The notes: generated from the sequence alone by a model not told the origin. 64,000 nucleotides of DNA from Streptomyces sp. Alt3 (GCF_030719215.1 NZ_CP120983.1:620001-684000), one strand, 5' to 3'. Positions 8,945 through 19,200 are shown, numbered from the stretch's first letter. Numbers and translations: made by a program.

Positions 8945-10248
8945 CGGGAGGTGCCGGAGAGCAGGCCGGACTCGATGACACGGCCGCCCATGCCCCGGAG
9001 GAACTGCCCGTCTCCGATGAGCTTCTGGTCGTCCGCGCGCTGTTGCAGCACCACCGTGAAGCGGACGCCGTCGGGGTCCTCCAGCAGCCAGCAGAACATC
9101 ATGACACCGGGGCAGGAGCCGCCCTTGAACACGACGCGGGGCCAGCGGGCCGGGTCGACCGGGACCCCCGGGTACGCCGTCAGGATGTCCTCGACGGCCC
9201 CGCTCGTGTCCCGTCTCCCGTCCTCGGCCAGCGCGCTCAGCACCCGTGCGACGTCCCAGGCGCTCATGTGCCAGTCCAGCCCCTGCTGGTGCACGGTCGC
9301 TCCGAGGTCGGAGCCCCGTACGCTCATGGGGCCGGCGATCCGCTCCAGCAGGCGTCTGCGGCCGTCCTCGTCCGCGGCACCCCACTCGGCCCGCAGTCCG
9401 GGAGCGCCCCAGCCGATCTCGAAGACCTCGTGGCTCGACAGGAACGGCCGCAGCAGGGCGGGGTCACTGTGCCCGCCCTCCTCGACGGCCCGTTCGACGG
9501 CGTCCCGGCCGAGGAGGTCCTGGATGAGGTCGGCGGCGGTGTTGTCACTCATCGCGATCATCTTGTACGCCGTCTCGCGCACCGCGACCCGTGTGCCGTC
9601 CGGCAGTTCCTGCATGTCTCCGGTGGGCAGGCTGCGCAGTGCCGGTGTCACCGTCACCTCGTCGTCCCACCGGACGGCGCCGGAGGCGACCGCGTCCGCC
9701 AGGGCCCGCATGAGGTACAGCTTGTACGAGGAGCCGTTGGGCATGGGCCTGTCCGCGTCCTTGGCGTACAGCGTCCCGGTACTCCCGCCCTCCTCGCGGG
9801 TCACCAGCGCCGACCAGGTCACCCCCGGCTGCTCCAGGGCCGCCGCCAGGTCCTCCCATCCGTGTACGGCGGGGGTGACCACCTCCGGCCCCAGGTGCAG
9901 GACACGGATCAGCCCGGTGGAGTCGAGCGTCAGCGACAGGGTGGAGCGGGCCCCGGACGAGCCTTCGAGGGTCACCCACGACTTGTGGGCCACCGGCTGG
10001 TACTCGGTGACGGTGAACGGCCCCAGGCCGCGCCACTGTTCGAGCGTCACGGCGAAGCCCTGCGGGTGCCGGGCGAGGAACACGGGGACGAAGTGGTCGG
10101 ACAGGTCGTCGTCCCGGGGCGCCTCGGGGGCGGTGAGCAGGTCCACCGCCCAGCGGGTACGGCGCCCGAGCGGGCTGTCGTCACCGTCGAGCGCGGCCCG
10201 CGCACCGGGGCGGGCGGAGGCGTCGGAACCGGGCAGATCGATCATCAT
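8941..10248 (-). CDS. orf12: Orf12-like beta-lactamase-fold serine esterase
   Basis: 435 residues. The N-terminal domain is steroid-isomerase-like (about 1-125), followed by a class A beta-lactamase-like domain. Counting from the first Met places the SxxK nucleophile at S173-S-Y-K176, SDN at S234-D-N236, and K375-G-G. These match the positions I recall for S. clavuligerus Orf12 (Ser173, Ser234, Lys375). Known: Orf12 is essential for clavulanic acid production, has weak cephalosporin esterase activity and is not an efficient beta-lactamase. Its true reaction, possibly the C3/C5 stereochemical inversion, is unsettled. Tandem ATGs at 10248 and 10245 follow GAGGAGCG; the second has better spacing. 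No signal peptide, so cytoplasmic. Confidence 0.93.
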   Translation of the reverse strand: MMIDLPGSDASARPGARAALDGDDSPLGRRTRWAVDLLTAPEAPRDDDLSDHFVPVFLARHPQGFAVTLEQWRGLGPFTVTEYQPVAHKSWVTLEGSSGARSTLSLTLDSTGLIRVLHLGPEVVTPAVHGWEDLAAALEQPGVTWSALVTREEGGSTGTLYAKDADRPMPNGSSYKLYLMRALADAVASGAVRWDDEVTVTPALRSLPTGDMQELPDGTRVAVRETAYKMIAMSDNTAADLIQDLLGRDAVERAVEEGGHSDPALLRPFLSSHEVFEIGWGAPGLRAEWGAADEDGRRRLLERIAGPMSVRGSDLGATVHQQGLDWHMSAWDVARVLSALAEDGRRDTSGAVEDILTAYPGVPVDPARWPRVVFKGGSCPGVMMFCWLLEDPDGVRFTVVLQQRADDQKLIGDGQFLRGMGGRVIESGLLSGTSR

Positions 10249-10281
10249 CGCTCCTCGACGGCCGTTGCCGGCCGGTGGTGT

Positions 10282-10494
10282 TCAGTCCTCGGTGACCGTG
10301 ATGGCCGCGCACGGGCAGAGGTCGGCGCACAGCCGGACCGTCTCGTGCAGTTCGGGCGGTGGTTCGGCCTGGAGCAGGACGACGGCACCGATGTCGTCGT
10401 CCTGGTCGAAGACCTGGGGTGCGGTCGCCGCGCACTTGCCCATGGAGCAGCAGGCGTCCGTGTCCACGGACACGCGCAGTCGGCCGGCGCTCAC
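10282..10494 (-). CDS. fd: Small ferredoxin (Fd) partner of the P450
   Basis: 70 residues from GTG at 10494. The cysteine pattern is C-x5-C in DACCSMGKC, then LCPCAAI near the end, which fits a single-cluster [3Fe-4S]-type actinobacterial ferredoxin. Two further cysteines sit beside the ligands. Known: fd is the electron donor to the clavulanic acid cluster P450. The start overlaps the cyp stop by 4 bp (GTGA), giving an equimolar redox pair. 33 bp separate it from orf12. No reductase gene is nearby, so a general ferredoxin reductase is presumably used. Confidence 0.92.
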   Translation of the reverse strand: MSAGRLRVSVDTDACCSMGKCAATAPQVFDQDDDIGAVVLLQAEPPPELHETVRLCADLCPCAAITVTED

Positions 10495-11723
10495 CAGGTC
10501 ACCGGGAGCGCGCCGAGCCCGTAGCTGGACACCTCGTGCCGGAAGTCCAGTTCGGCGAAGGGTACGGCGAGGCGGGCGCCGGGCATCCAGCGCAGCACGG
10601 CGGCCAGCATCTCCTCCAGCTCCACCCTGGCCAGCCACTGGCCGAGGCACTGGTGGATACCGTGGCCGAAGGCGAGATGGCGGCGGGCGTCGCGCCCCGG
10701 GTCCAGGGTGTCGGGGTCGGGGAAGACCGACTCGTCGCGGTTTCCGGCCGAGAGGGACACGACCACTCCCTCGCCGGCCCGGATCGTCACGTCGCCCAGT
10801 TCCACGTCCTCCAGCGCCGCACGGGCCAGGCCGTTCTGCACGATGGAGTGGTAGCGCAGCAGTTCCTCGACCGCCTTCGGCAGCAGCTCGGGGTCCTTGG
10901 CCAGGGTCTCGGCCAGCCCCTGGTCGGTGACCAGGCTCAGCAGGCTGAGACTGGCCTGGCTGGTCGTCGTCCCGTGTCCGGCGACCAGCAGCAGCCGGCA
11001 CATCGGGACCATCTCCTCGACGGTCAGGTTGCCCGTGCGCACCTGGTCGACGACGAGACGGCTCAGCAGGTCGTCGCCGGGCTCGGGCATCCGCATGCGC
11101 TCCTCGACCACGTCGCGCAGCAGGCCGTCCAGCTCGTCGCGTGCGGCGGCGACCTGCGCGGGCGGGTAGCCGCGGTCGATGAGGATTCCCGCGCGGTTCT
11201 CGATCAGCTCGCGCTGCTCGTCGGACACGCCGAAGAGCAGGGCGATCACCCGGGAGGGGACGGGGATCGTCAGGCCGCGCACCAGATCGACCGGGCGCTC
11301 GCCCCGGGTCAGTTCGCCGAGCATCTCGTCCAGGTGCTCCCGCAGCACGGGCCGCATCGCTTCGGCCCTGCCGTGCAGGAAGTCACGGGTGAGCATGGAC
11401 CGCAGCCGTGAGTGGTCGGGGTCGTCCATGCGGATGAAGGACGCTGTGTGGGGCTTGTCCCGCACCAGGGGGGACGTGGTCGTCATCATCGGGAAGCCGG
11501 GCGCGCTGGTCACCGCGGTGAACCTGCGGTCGCCGAGCACCGCGCGCACGTGCGGATGGGCCGTGACCAGCCACACCTGGCTGCCGTCCCACATCGTGAT
11601 GCGGCTCGCGGCCGGACCGGACCTCAGCAGCGCGAGCGGGGGCGGTGGATCGATCGGGGAGACGCGTTCCATCGGATAGGACGGCACTGCGGTCGCCTTC
11701 GGGGATGCTGCGTCCTGCGTCAT
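10491..11723 (-). CDS. cyp: Cytochrome P450 (CYP105M-like) of clavulanic acid pathway
   Basis: 410 residues. The I-helix oxygen motif is AGHGTTTSQ, the ExxR motif lies in AVEELLRYHS, and the heme loop FGHGIHQCLGQWLAR has its ligand Cys at about residue 359. Known: cyp (CYP105M1 in S. clavuligerus) is required for late clavulanic acid steps and is thought to assist oxidative deamination on the way to clavaldehyde. It is the first gene of the operon cyp-fd-orf12-orf13 and is divergent from cad. The start is ATG at 11723 with GTGGGA upstream. It is soluble and has no membrane anchor. Confidence 0.92.
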   Translation of the reverse strand: MTQDAASPKATAVPSYPMERVSPIDPPPPLALLRSGPAASRITMWDGSQVWLVTAHPHVRAVLGDRRFTAVTSAPGFPMMTTTSPLVRDKPHTASFIRMDDPDHSRLRSMLTRDFLHGRAEAMRPVLREHLDEMLGELTRGERPVDLVRGLTIPVPSRVIALLFGVSDEQRELIENRAGILIDRGYPPAQVAAARDELDGLLRDVVEERMRMPEPGDDLLSRLVVDQVRTGNLTVEEMVPMCRLLLVAGHGTTTSQASLSLLSLVTDQGLAETLAKDPELLPKAVEELLRYHSIVQNGLARAALEDVELGDVTIRAGEGVVVSLSAGNRDESVFPDPDTLDPGRDARRHLAFGHGIHQCLGQWLARVELEEMLAAVLRWMPGARLAVPFAELDFRHEVSSYGLGALPVTW

Positions 11724-11965
11724 GGAGTCCCACCTATCGCTGCACGGGCATGCCGACGTGAAGTAGCGGCCCCATCCTCACCGCCCGTCCCACGCCCTCC
11801 CCTTCGGGGTGGCGCGACCCGCATAACCGGCCACGAACGCACATAACCGGGGGCTCCGGAAACCGTTCACCGCGCGCCGGACCGGCTGGTACGTTCGGCG
11901 CGCCGCACCGTCGCCTTTCGGCCGGATTCACGGGTCCGGCCCACCACCCCGAGAACGAGGACCAC
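11724..11965. promoter_or_regulatory. Divergent cyp/cad promoter region with direct CATAACCGG repeats
   Basis: 242 bp separate the cyp and cad starts. The 9-mer CATAACCGG occurs at 11822-11830 and again at 11842-11850 (20 bp apart, about two helical turns). A related CATAACCGT lies just upstream of claR at 12850-12858. SARP activators typically bind short direct repeats spaced by whole helical turns, so these are candidate CcaR-like or ClaR sites. Inference only. Confidence 0.4.
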
Positions 11966-12709
11966 ATGAGTTCATCGCTAGAGGGACACGTCGCACTCGT
12001 CACAGGAGCAGGCTCAGGAATCGGCCGTGCCACCGCACGCGCCCTTGCCGCGGCGGGGGCCTCCGTCGCCGTCGCCGGGCGACGCGTCGACCGGCTCGAG
12101 GAACTGCGCGACGAACTGGAGGCCGAGGGCGGCACGGTCCTGGTCCTCGAACTGGACGTCACCGACGAACAGGCCGTGGCCGCCGCCGTCCGGTCCACGA
12201 CCGAGAGGCTCGGCCGGCTCGACATCCTGGTCAACAACGCGGGGCTGATGCTGCTGGGTCCGGTGGAGAACGCCGACACCACCGACTGGACCCGGATGAT
12301 GGACACCAACGTCATGGGCCTGATGTACGTGACCCACGCGGCGCTCCCCGAACTGATCAGGAACCAGGGGACGATCGTCCAGATCTCGTCCATCGCCGCC
12401 CGGGTCGTCGGACGCGGCAGCGCGGTGTACAACGCCACCAAGTTCGCCGTGAACGGGTTCAGCGAAGGGCTGCGCCAGGAGGTGACCGAACGCGGGGTGC
12501 GGGTGGTCGTCATCGAGCCGGGCACCGTGGAAACCGAACTGCGCGAGCACATCACACACGCGCCGTCCAAGGCCGCGATCACCGAACGCGTGGCGAAGAT
12601 ACGTCAGCTGCAGAGCGAGGACATCGCCGACGCGGTGCTGTACGCGGTCACCGCTCCCCCGCACGCGACGGTCAACGAGATCTTCATCCGCCCCACCGAC
12701 CAGGCCTGA
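11966..12709 (+). CDS. cad: Clavulanate dehydrogenase / clavaldehyde reductase (SDR)
   Basis: 247 residues, the length I recall for S. clavuligerus Cad. It is a classical short-chain dehydrogenase: cofactor loop TGAGSGIG at residues 13-20, NNAG near 91, catalytic Ser in ISSIAAR near 142, and Y155-x3-K159 in VYNATK. Known: Cad reduces clavulanate-9-aldehyde to clavulanic acid with NADPH, the last step. ATG at 11966 follows ACGAGGACCAC. A hairpin follows the stop, and claR is next on the same strand. Confidence 0.93.
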   Translation: MSSSLEGHVALVTGAGSGIGRATARALAAAGASVAVAGRRVDRLEELRDELEAEGGTVLVLELDVTDEQAVAAAVRSTTERLGRLDILVNNAGLMLLGPVENADTTDWTRMMDTNVMGLMYVTHAALPELIRNQGTIVQISSIAARVVGRGSAVYNATKFAVNGFSEGLRQEVTERGVRVVVIEPGTVETELREHITHAPSKAAITERVAKIRQLQSEDIADAVLYAVTAPPHATVNEIFIRPTDQA

Positions 12710-12719
12710 ACCGTCCTTC

Positions 12720-12748
12720 CGGCGGGCGCCCCGAGTGGGTGCCCGCCG
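12720..12748 (+). terminator. Hairpin after cad
   Basis: The arms CGGCGGGCGCCC (12720-12731) and GGGTGCCCGCCG (12737-12748) pair with one G-T wobble around a 5-base loop, 10 bp after the cad stop. It probably reduces read-through from cad into claR. Confidence 0.55.
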
Positions 12749-12871
12749 TCGTGCTGTCCGGGGCGCGCCGGGCGAGAGGAGTGAGCGAAGAGAACGCCTG
12801 CCTAACGTGATCCGCATCAGGCCGTCACAGGTGAAGAAGAGGCGTCATCCATAACCGTAAGGAAGCCGTCC

Positions 12872-14338
12872 GTGCCTTCTGCGATACACGTGCCCTCCGT
12901 TCCCGACCGGTTGACGCGCTTGCCCCTGTCGCGTCCGGATCTTCGACTGCTGGACGCGATCGGACAGTGCGGCGACCTCGCCGAGGCGGCTCGCAGGGCG
13001 GGGTTGAGAGCGCCGGCCGCGGAGCGGCGGCTCGACCGGCTGGACCAGGCGACCGGGCTGCGGCTGACGCTGCGCGACACGCGTACCGCCCGGTTGAGCA
13101 CGGAAGGCGCCCGGGTTCTGGTGGCGGGGCGGCGCTTCTTCCGGCAGGTCGACCAGGCGGTCCAGACCGAGATCTACGGACGCGGGACCGAGGCCCTGAA
13201 CGCGCCCCGCATCCTGGACATCGCCACCGCCGAACCGCTGATGGAGGATCTGGTCGAGGACGCGGCCGACACCCTGGGCATCCTTCTGTCGGTCAGCCAT
13301 GACACGCCCCTGCAGGTGCTCAGACAGCTCGACGGCTACCGGGTGGACGCCGCGCACACCTGGGGTCTGGACGTCCTCTCGCACGCGGTCGACCGCACGG
13401 TGCGCACCTATGACGTCCTCGACGACCCGCTCTGGGTGACACTGCCCGTCGGGCATCCGCTGGCCGGCCGTGACACCGTCTCCCTCGCCGATCTGAGTGA
13501 CGAGAACTGGGTGTCGGAGGCAGGCCCCCGTGGGGAGGTCCTGGTCAGCCGGGTCTACCAGTCCGCCGGTCTCACTCCGCCCGCCCGCATCCAGGTCGCC
13601 GGGGCCTCCGTGGCGCGGGGGATGCTGCGCCGCGGTGACGCAGTCGGGCTGGGTTCGCCGGCCTGCCCGGCCGTGTTCGCCCCCTCGCTGGTGCGCCGCT
13701 CGCTGAGGGAACGGCCGCGACGCGCCGCCGGCCTTCTGGTCGATCCCGCCGTCGTTCCCGGCGCTCTGGCGCAGCAGCTGGCCGCGCTGCTCACGGACCG
13801 CTGCCTGAGCAGGTTCACCGAGCGGCACGGGGACCTGCTGCGCGATCCGTGGTGGGCGGACTGGCTGCGCGGGCAGCGGGCGGAGCTGGCCCGGCGCACC
13901 GAGGACGCCGTGCACAGTCTCCGGATCCCTCCGGCGCTGCCCGCCGAGCCGGCCCAGATCGACGTGGAGGACCTTCACCTGCTTCGGGCGGTGGCGGACC
14001 ACGGCAGCATCAACCGTGCCGCAGCGGTTCTCTCGATCAGCCAGTCGGCTCTCACCCGGCGTATCCACCGGCTCGAACTCCGCCTCGGGGCAAGTCTGTT
14101 GTTGCGCAGCTCGCGCGGTACGGACCTGACGGCGCCGACCCGGCAGTTCCTGGGCCGGCTGGAGTCCTTCGAGGCCGAACTGCACGCGGTGGGCCTCACG
14201 CGCCAGGGGGAAGCCGTGCCGCCGGCCGAGCCGGGCGGCACGCAGCGCCGTGCGCACCGTTCGCCCCGGGCGGGCGTGGGGCGTGGCGGCCGGGCCGATC
14301 GCGGCGCGGCCCGGCCCGCGGTCGCCGGCCGGGGCTGA
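12872..14338 (+). CDS. claR: ClaR, LysR-type activator of late clavulanic acid genes
   Basis: 488 residues. It has a LysR-type HTH region at the N-terminus (RPDLRLLDAIGQCGDLAEAARRAGL) and a second, well-formed one near the C-terminus (DLHLLRAVADHGSINRAAAVLS), about residues 370-405. Known: S. clavuligerus ClaR has this unusual double-HTH layout and activates the late genes. Here the protein extends about 50 residues further at the C-terminus in a low-complexity Arg/Gly-rich tail. The start is GTG at 12872 after AAGGAAG. It ends just before a strong hairpin that faces oppA1. Confidence 0.92.
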   Translation: MPSAIHVPSVPDRLTRLPLSRPDLRLLDAIGQCGDLAEAARRAGLRAPAAERRLDRLDQATGLRLTLRDTRTARLSTEGARVLVAGRRFFRQVDQAVQTEIYGRGTEALNAPRILDIATAEPLMEDLVEDAADTLGILLSVSHDTPLQVLRQLDGYRVDAAHTWGLDVLSHAVDRTVRTYDVLDDPLWVTLPVGHPLAGRDTVSLADLSDENWVSEAGPRGEVLVSRVYQSAGLTPPARIQVAGASVARGMLRRGDAVGLGSPACPAVFAPSLVRRSLRERPRRAAGLLVDPAVVPGALAQQLAALLTDRCLSRFTERHGDLLRDPWWADWLRGQRAELARRTEDAVHSLRIPPALPAEPAQIDVEDLHLLRAVADHGSINRAAAVLSISQSALTRRIHRLELRLGASLLLRSSRGTDLTAPTRQFLGRLESFEAELHAVGLTRQGEAVPPAEPGGTQRRAHRSPRAGVGRGGRADRGAARPAVAGRG

Positions 14339-14344
14339 GACAGG

Positions 14345-14383
14345 GGCGGGGGTGGCGGGCGGAGTCCGCCCGCCACCCCCGCC
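14345..14383. terminator. Bidirectional terminator between claR and oppA1
   Basis: A perfect 19-bp inverted repeat, arms 14345-14363 and 14365-14383 around a single central base. It folds with a short loop of about 5 nt. It sits between the convergent claR and oppA1 stops. Confidence 0.75.
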
Positions 14384-14389
14384 GGCCGG

Positions 14390-16051
14390 TCACTTCGCGC
14401 CGAGCGCCACGTAGTCGTACATCCCGAAGGACCCGGTGACGAACACGTTGCGGGCGTCCGGGTGGCGGTAGAGGAGCGAGCGCGGGTAGAGGTAGGGGAC
14501 GATCACGGCGTGGTCCATGGTCAGCCGGTCGATCCGGTGCCAGATGGCCGCGCGTTCCGCGGGGTCCCCGCTGACCGCCCCCTGGTCCAGGAGGCCGTTG
14601 ATCTCCGGATCGTCCAGCTCGCCCATGTTCTGGTTGCCGCGTTCCTTGATCGCGCGGCCGTCGACGATCTGCTGGAAGAAGCCGTACCCGTCGGGGAAGT
14701 CCGCACCCCAGCCGAACATGATGATCCCGATGCCGTGTTCGCGCAGGTACTCGGGGCTGCCGCCGTAGCGGTCGAAGTAGTCGCCGGACGGGAAGTCCAG
14801 CACCTCCGCCTCGATGCCCACACGGGCGAGCCCCGCGGACAGCGCCTCGGCCGCCCGGTACTCCTTGAGGCGGTCCTTACGGGCGGCGATCTTCGTGCGG
14901 AACCCGTCCGGCATGCCGGCCAGGGCCAGTTCGGCACGGGCAGCCTCCAGATCGCCGGTGCCGTCCTCGCCGACGGGGTAGCGGTCGAAGGGCTGGTAGC
15001 CGTCGATGGTCGGCGGGAGGATCGTGGTGGCGATGTCGCCGCCGACGGGTCCTCCGTACGCCTCCTGCATGGCGGCCTTGTCCGTGGCGAACTGCACCGC
15101 GCGGCGGCAGTGCACGTTGTCGAACGGCGCGATCCGGCTGGACAGGCAGTAGATCCAGGTGAAGCCGGTCAGCGGGTTGTCCGTGTTGGCCCGCAGCTCG
15201 GGGTCGGCCAGGATGCGCTCCTGGACGGCGGGCTGGACTCCGAAGCCCGCGAGGTCGATGTGCGCCTCGCCGGAGAGCAGCATCAGGTCGACCTCGTGCG
15301 GGTCCTTGCCCAGGTGAACCTCGATGCGTCCGGCCCGCTGCCGGCGTACGGGATCGGTCTCCGGGTCCCAGTGCGGGTTGCGCTCCAGGACCACCAGTCG
15401 CCCGCGCTCGTAGGACTCGACGCGGTACGGCCCGGTGGCCACGGGGCCGAGCCGGTATCCGATGCCGGTGTCACGGTCCCTGGGGACCGGTGTGGTGCTC
15501 GGCATGGTGGCCAGCAGGTCCATCCCTGCGAAGGGTTCGGCCAGTCTGAGGACGAGGGTGCGGTCGTCCGGGGTCTCGACGGTGACAGGCCCGTCCACCT
15601 CGGGCTCCCGCCACGGGCCTCCGTAGTCGGTGCCCAGCAGGTGGCGGAAGTAGGTGGGGCCGACACCCAGCACGTCCGTACCGTAGTTGCTCCTGGCGAT
15701 CGCGTACTTGACGTCCGCTGCGACCACGGGGGTGCCGTCCTCGTAGAGCAGGCCGGGGCGCAGCCGGTACGTCCAGGTCCTTCCGCCGTCGGAGCTCTCG
15801 CCGAGCGACTCCGCCAGGTCGGGTACGAGCCGCTGGCCGGCCTTGCCGGGCGCGGTGTCGAAGGTCACCAGGGTCCGCCCGACGAGGCGCAGGAAGTTCC
15901 AGGTGTAGGCGTAGTACGTGTTGCCGGGGTCGAGCGAGTCGAAGTCGTCGGTGCGCACCAGGCGGAGGGTCCCGCCCAGCTCGTCGGTCGGGGCGACCAC
16001 GCCGTCGACAGCGGCGTCGAAGCCGGTGGTGCCCGACTGTTCGGTCTCCAT
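14390..16051 (-). CDS. oppA1: OppA1-like oligopeptide-binding (SBP_bac_5) protein
   Basis: 553 residues of the SBP_bac_5 family, clearly related to the oppA2 product (GGTLRLVRTDDFDSLDPGNT at the start, TWTYRLRPGLLYEDGTPVVAADVKYAI later). Known: oppA1 in S. clavuligerus is essential for clavulanic acid, and the protein binds arginine or peptides. ATG at 16051 has GAAGGGCTGGG upstream. As in OppA2, the N-terminus (METEQSGTTGFDAAVDGVVA) has no hydrophobic signal sequence. It converges with claR and diverges from the NocE-like gene. Confidence 0.92.
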   Translation of the reverse strand: METEQSGTTGFDAAVDGVVAPTDELGGTLRLVRTDDFDSLDPGNTYYAYTWNFLRLVGRTLVTFDTAPGKAGQRLVPDLAESLGESSDGGRTWTYRLRPGLLYEDGTPVVAADVKYAIARSNYGTDVLGVGPTYFRHLLGTDYGGPWREPEVDGPVTVETPDDRTLVLRLAEPFAGMDLLATMPSTTPVPRDRDTGIGYRLGPVATGPYRVESYERGRLVVLERNPHWDPETDPVRRQRAGRIEVHLGKDPHEVDLMLLSGEAHIDLAGFGVQPAVQERILADPELRANTDNPLTGFTWIYCLSSRIAPFDNVHCRRAVQFATDKAAMQEAYGGPVGGDIATTILPPTIDGYQPFDRYPVGEDGTGDLEAARAELALAGMPDGFRTKIAARKDRLKEYRAAEALSAGLARVGIEAEVLDFPSGDYFDRYGGSPEYLREHGIGIIMFGWGADFPDGYGFFQQIVDGRAIKERGNQNMGELDDPEINGLLDQGAVSGDPAERAAIWHRIDRLTMDHAVIVPYLYPRSLLYRHPDARNVFVTGSFGMYDYVALGAK

Positions 16052-16275
16052 GTCCCAGCCCTTCTCGCGGTGATGTCCGCGTCATTCTGCGGGGGCCCGG
16101 GGTTCCCGGACGGCGCGTCGGGCACGGGCGCATAGCCGACGGCCGGTCGGTATAGCGGAAGAGAGGGGTGAGAGGGGGTGAAGAGCCGGAGCTGATGTGC
16201 TCGCGTCCCCCCACGCGCGAAGCGGACGCCCGCTTCCTCACGCGCGACGCGGGCGTAGGCGAGAGCGAGCAGAAC
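16052..16275. promoter_or_regulatory. Divergent oppA1/NocE-like promoter region
   Basis: 224 bp with no gene I can support. It holds an imperfect inverted repeat at 16131-16155 (GCCGAC-GGCC-GGTCGG flanked by ATA and TAT), well placed as an operator for either gene. The motif CATAACCGT occurs just inside the NocE-like gene at 16308-16316. Confidence 0.35.
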
Positions 16276-19200
16276 GTGTCCCGAAGAAAAAGATGGCATA
16301 TACCTGTCATAACCGTCGCCGCGACAGCACTCCTGGCGGGCTACCCGTCGTTGTCTGTGGCCAAGACCCCCACCCCTCCCCCGGGTGCCGCACAGGGCTG
16401 GTCCCAGAAGGACGAGGCGAAGGCCGCGAAGCCCGGCCCCGCCGAACTCCCCGAGGCCGTGCCCGCCGAGGACCGCGCCGCCGTCCTGGGGTCCGGTCAC
16501 CGCACCTCGGACGACCTCGCGTGGACCACCTCGGGTGACGCCACGGGCTTCCACGTCATGGTGGCCGCAGCCGACGACGGCTACCGGTGGCGGACCGCGG
16601 CGACCCTCTCCGAGCCCGGTTTCGAGACCGACACCTGGATCGGGAACGCCTGCCTCACGGCCTCCGGCAAGCGCGCCGCCGTCACCTACGCACCCCGCAC
16701 CTTCACCAACAAGCCCGAGCTGATGACCCGCGGGGCCTTCACCGCGGTCGTCGACCTGACGACCGGCACGGTCACCAAGCTCGACGTGCAGTCCAGCCTG
16801 AGCTACTTCTCGCCCGGCTGCGGCACCGCGGAGAAGGCGGTGTTCTCCCAGTTCTCCGACGACGACTCGAAGCGCAACGAGACCCGTCTGATCGGCGTGG
16901 ACACGGCGAGCGGCAAGGCCGCGAAGCCGCTGGAGCTGCCGGGCCAGGTCACGTCCGCCGTGCCCGTCGCCGACGGTTACGCCGCCGCGCAGGGCGCCCG
17001 GCTGGTCAAGGTCGGCTCCTCGGGCGACGTACGCGTCGCCGCCCGCACCGCCGGTGTCCCCTTCCAGCTCACCGCCGCCGGTGACGGCTCGGTCGTCTAC
17101 ATCGACCGGCCCGGCAGCACCATGAAGACCGCGAAAACGAAGGTCACGACCGAACGGGCGGAGGTCCGCCGCGCCCCGGCCGCGCTCCTCGGCACCTCCT
17201 CGGCCGGCGGCTCCACGCAGCGCCTGGCCACCGGCGCTCTCACCGACTTCGACCTGGCCCGCTCCGCCCGCACCGGCAAGGTCTACGTCACCGGCACGGC
17301 CGAGGCCGCCGGTACCCTGCCCGCGTCCGTGAGCATGCCCGCGGGGGTGGCCAAGGGAGCCGCCCTGTCCACGCGGGGTTCGGCAGCCGTCACCACGGCC
17401 TGGGCCGACGGGAAGGACTCCAGGGTCTCTCCCCAGGAGGCCGCCTCGGCGCGGACCGCCCGGACCGAGATGAAGATCCTGAAGACGGGGCACAAGGTCA
17501 CCCTGGACGCCCGGCCGGGTACGACGGTCGGCTCCACCGCGAAGACGGCGGAGGGGCTCGCCACCTCTCCGGCACTCACCGGCGGCACCACGGCGGCCAC
17601 CCCGAAGCTCGCGGCCGCCTCACCGACCAATCCGGTCGAGGACGAGCGCTACTGCTCGGTGCCGCGCGGAGACGTCAAGAAGCAGGCCTTCCAGCCGACC
17701 CCGCGCCAGGTCGAGTGGGCGGTGGACCAGGCCGTGGTCGGAAAGCTCAACTCCCACATCTCCCGGGCCGCCAACTGGAAGAACACCGGGATGTCGGCCT
17801 ACCAGCCGCAGTCCCTCTTCCCTCTGAAGACGATGTCGGGCGACCCCAACGGCACGCCTGACGCGTCCGACGGCTACCACATCCCCGCACAGGTGATGCT
17901 GGGCATCACCGCCCAGGAATCCAACATGTGGCAGGCCACCCGCTTCGCCGTACCGGGTGTCACGGCGAACACGCTGATCGGCAACTACTACGGCATCAGC
18001 CATGGTTCCGACGGCCAGTCCTCGGACCCGTGGGCGATCAACTGGGCCTCCGCGGACTGCGGTTACGGCATCGTCCAGGTGACCGACGGCATGCGCAAGG
18101 CCGGTCGCGAGAAGCCGGGCGAGACCGCGCTCTCCGTGCAGAAGCAGGAGGCCATCGCCCTCGACTACACGGCGAACATCGCCGCGGGCGTCAACATCCT
18201 GGTCGACAAGTGGAACCAGACGCGTGGCGCCGGCATGACCGTCAACGGCGGCAGCCCGGAGTACATCGAGAACTGGTTCTTCGCCCTCTGGGCGTACAAC
18301 TCAGGCTTCTACCCCCAGTCCAGCGCCGGTTCGCACGGCGGCCACTGGGGCGTCGGCTACACCAACAACCCGGCCAACGCCCTGTGGAAGGCGAACCGCA
18401 CCCCCTTCCTGGAGAGCGCCGCGGGTGGCGACGACTACACGCACGCCGCCCACCCGCAGGACTGGCCGTACCAGGAGAAGGTGATCGGCTGGGCGGCCCG
18501 TCCGATCTCCGCCATGTTCGCCCCCGGTGACTTCCAGCCCGGGTACCGCGCCGCCTGGTGGACCGCCACCGACCAGCGGACGCTGGCCAAGCCGCCGGTC
18601 GGACTGTTCTGCGACTCCTCCAACAACTGCGACCCGAGCAAGATCAAGGAGGGTGACACCGACACCAACGGAGCGTGCCAGCTCAACAACCCGTCCGACG
18701 AGTTCTTCCTGCACTGCTGGTGGAACAAGAAGGCCGAGTGGAAGAGCTGCCAGGCCGGGGCCTGCGGATACGCCCTGCACCGCTTCGACGCCACCTATCC
18801 CGAACAGCCCGACGGCAACGCGTACCCGCCCCGGTGCTCCAGCGGACTGCCCTCCGGCACCTACGTGGTCGACGACGTCGCCTCCGGGGTCACCCCCACC
18901 GGCTCGTCGGGACGTAGTTGCGGGGCGATGACCTCGCCGGGCACCTTCGGCTTCACCTTCACCGCCGACGGCGCCAACTACCCGGGCAAGATCGACACCC
19001 ACCAGATCGGTGCCGGCTACGGCAACCACTTCTGGTTCGCCCACACCCGTAACCAGGCGACCGCCGAGGGCGCCCGGATGAAGACCACCGGCACCTGGAC
19101 CCTCACCAACGGCATGACCGGCTGGTCCCGGGTATGGGTGCATCTCCCCGACCACGGAGCACACACCCGGCAGGCCTCGTACACCGTCTCGGGGACCAAC

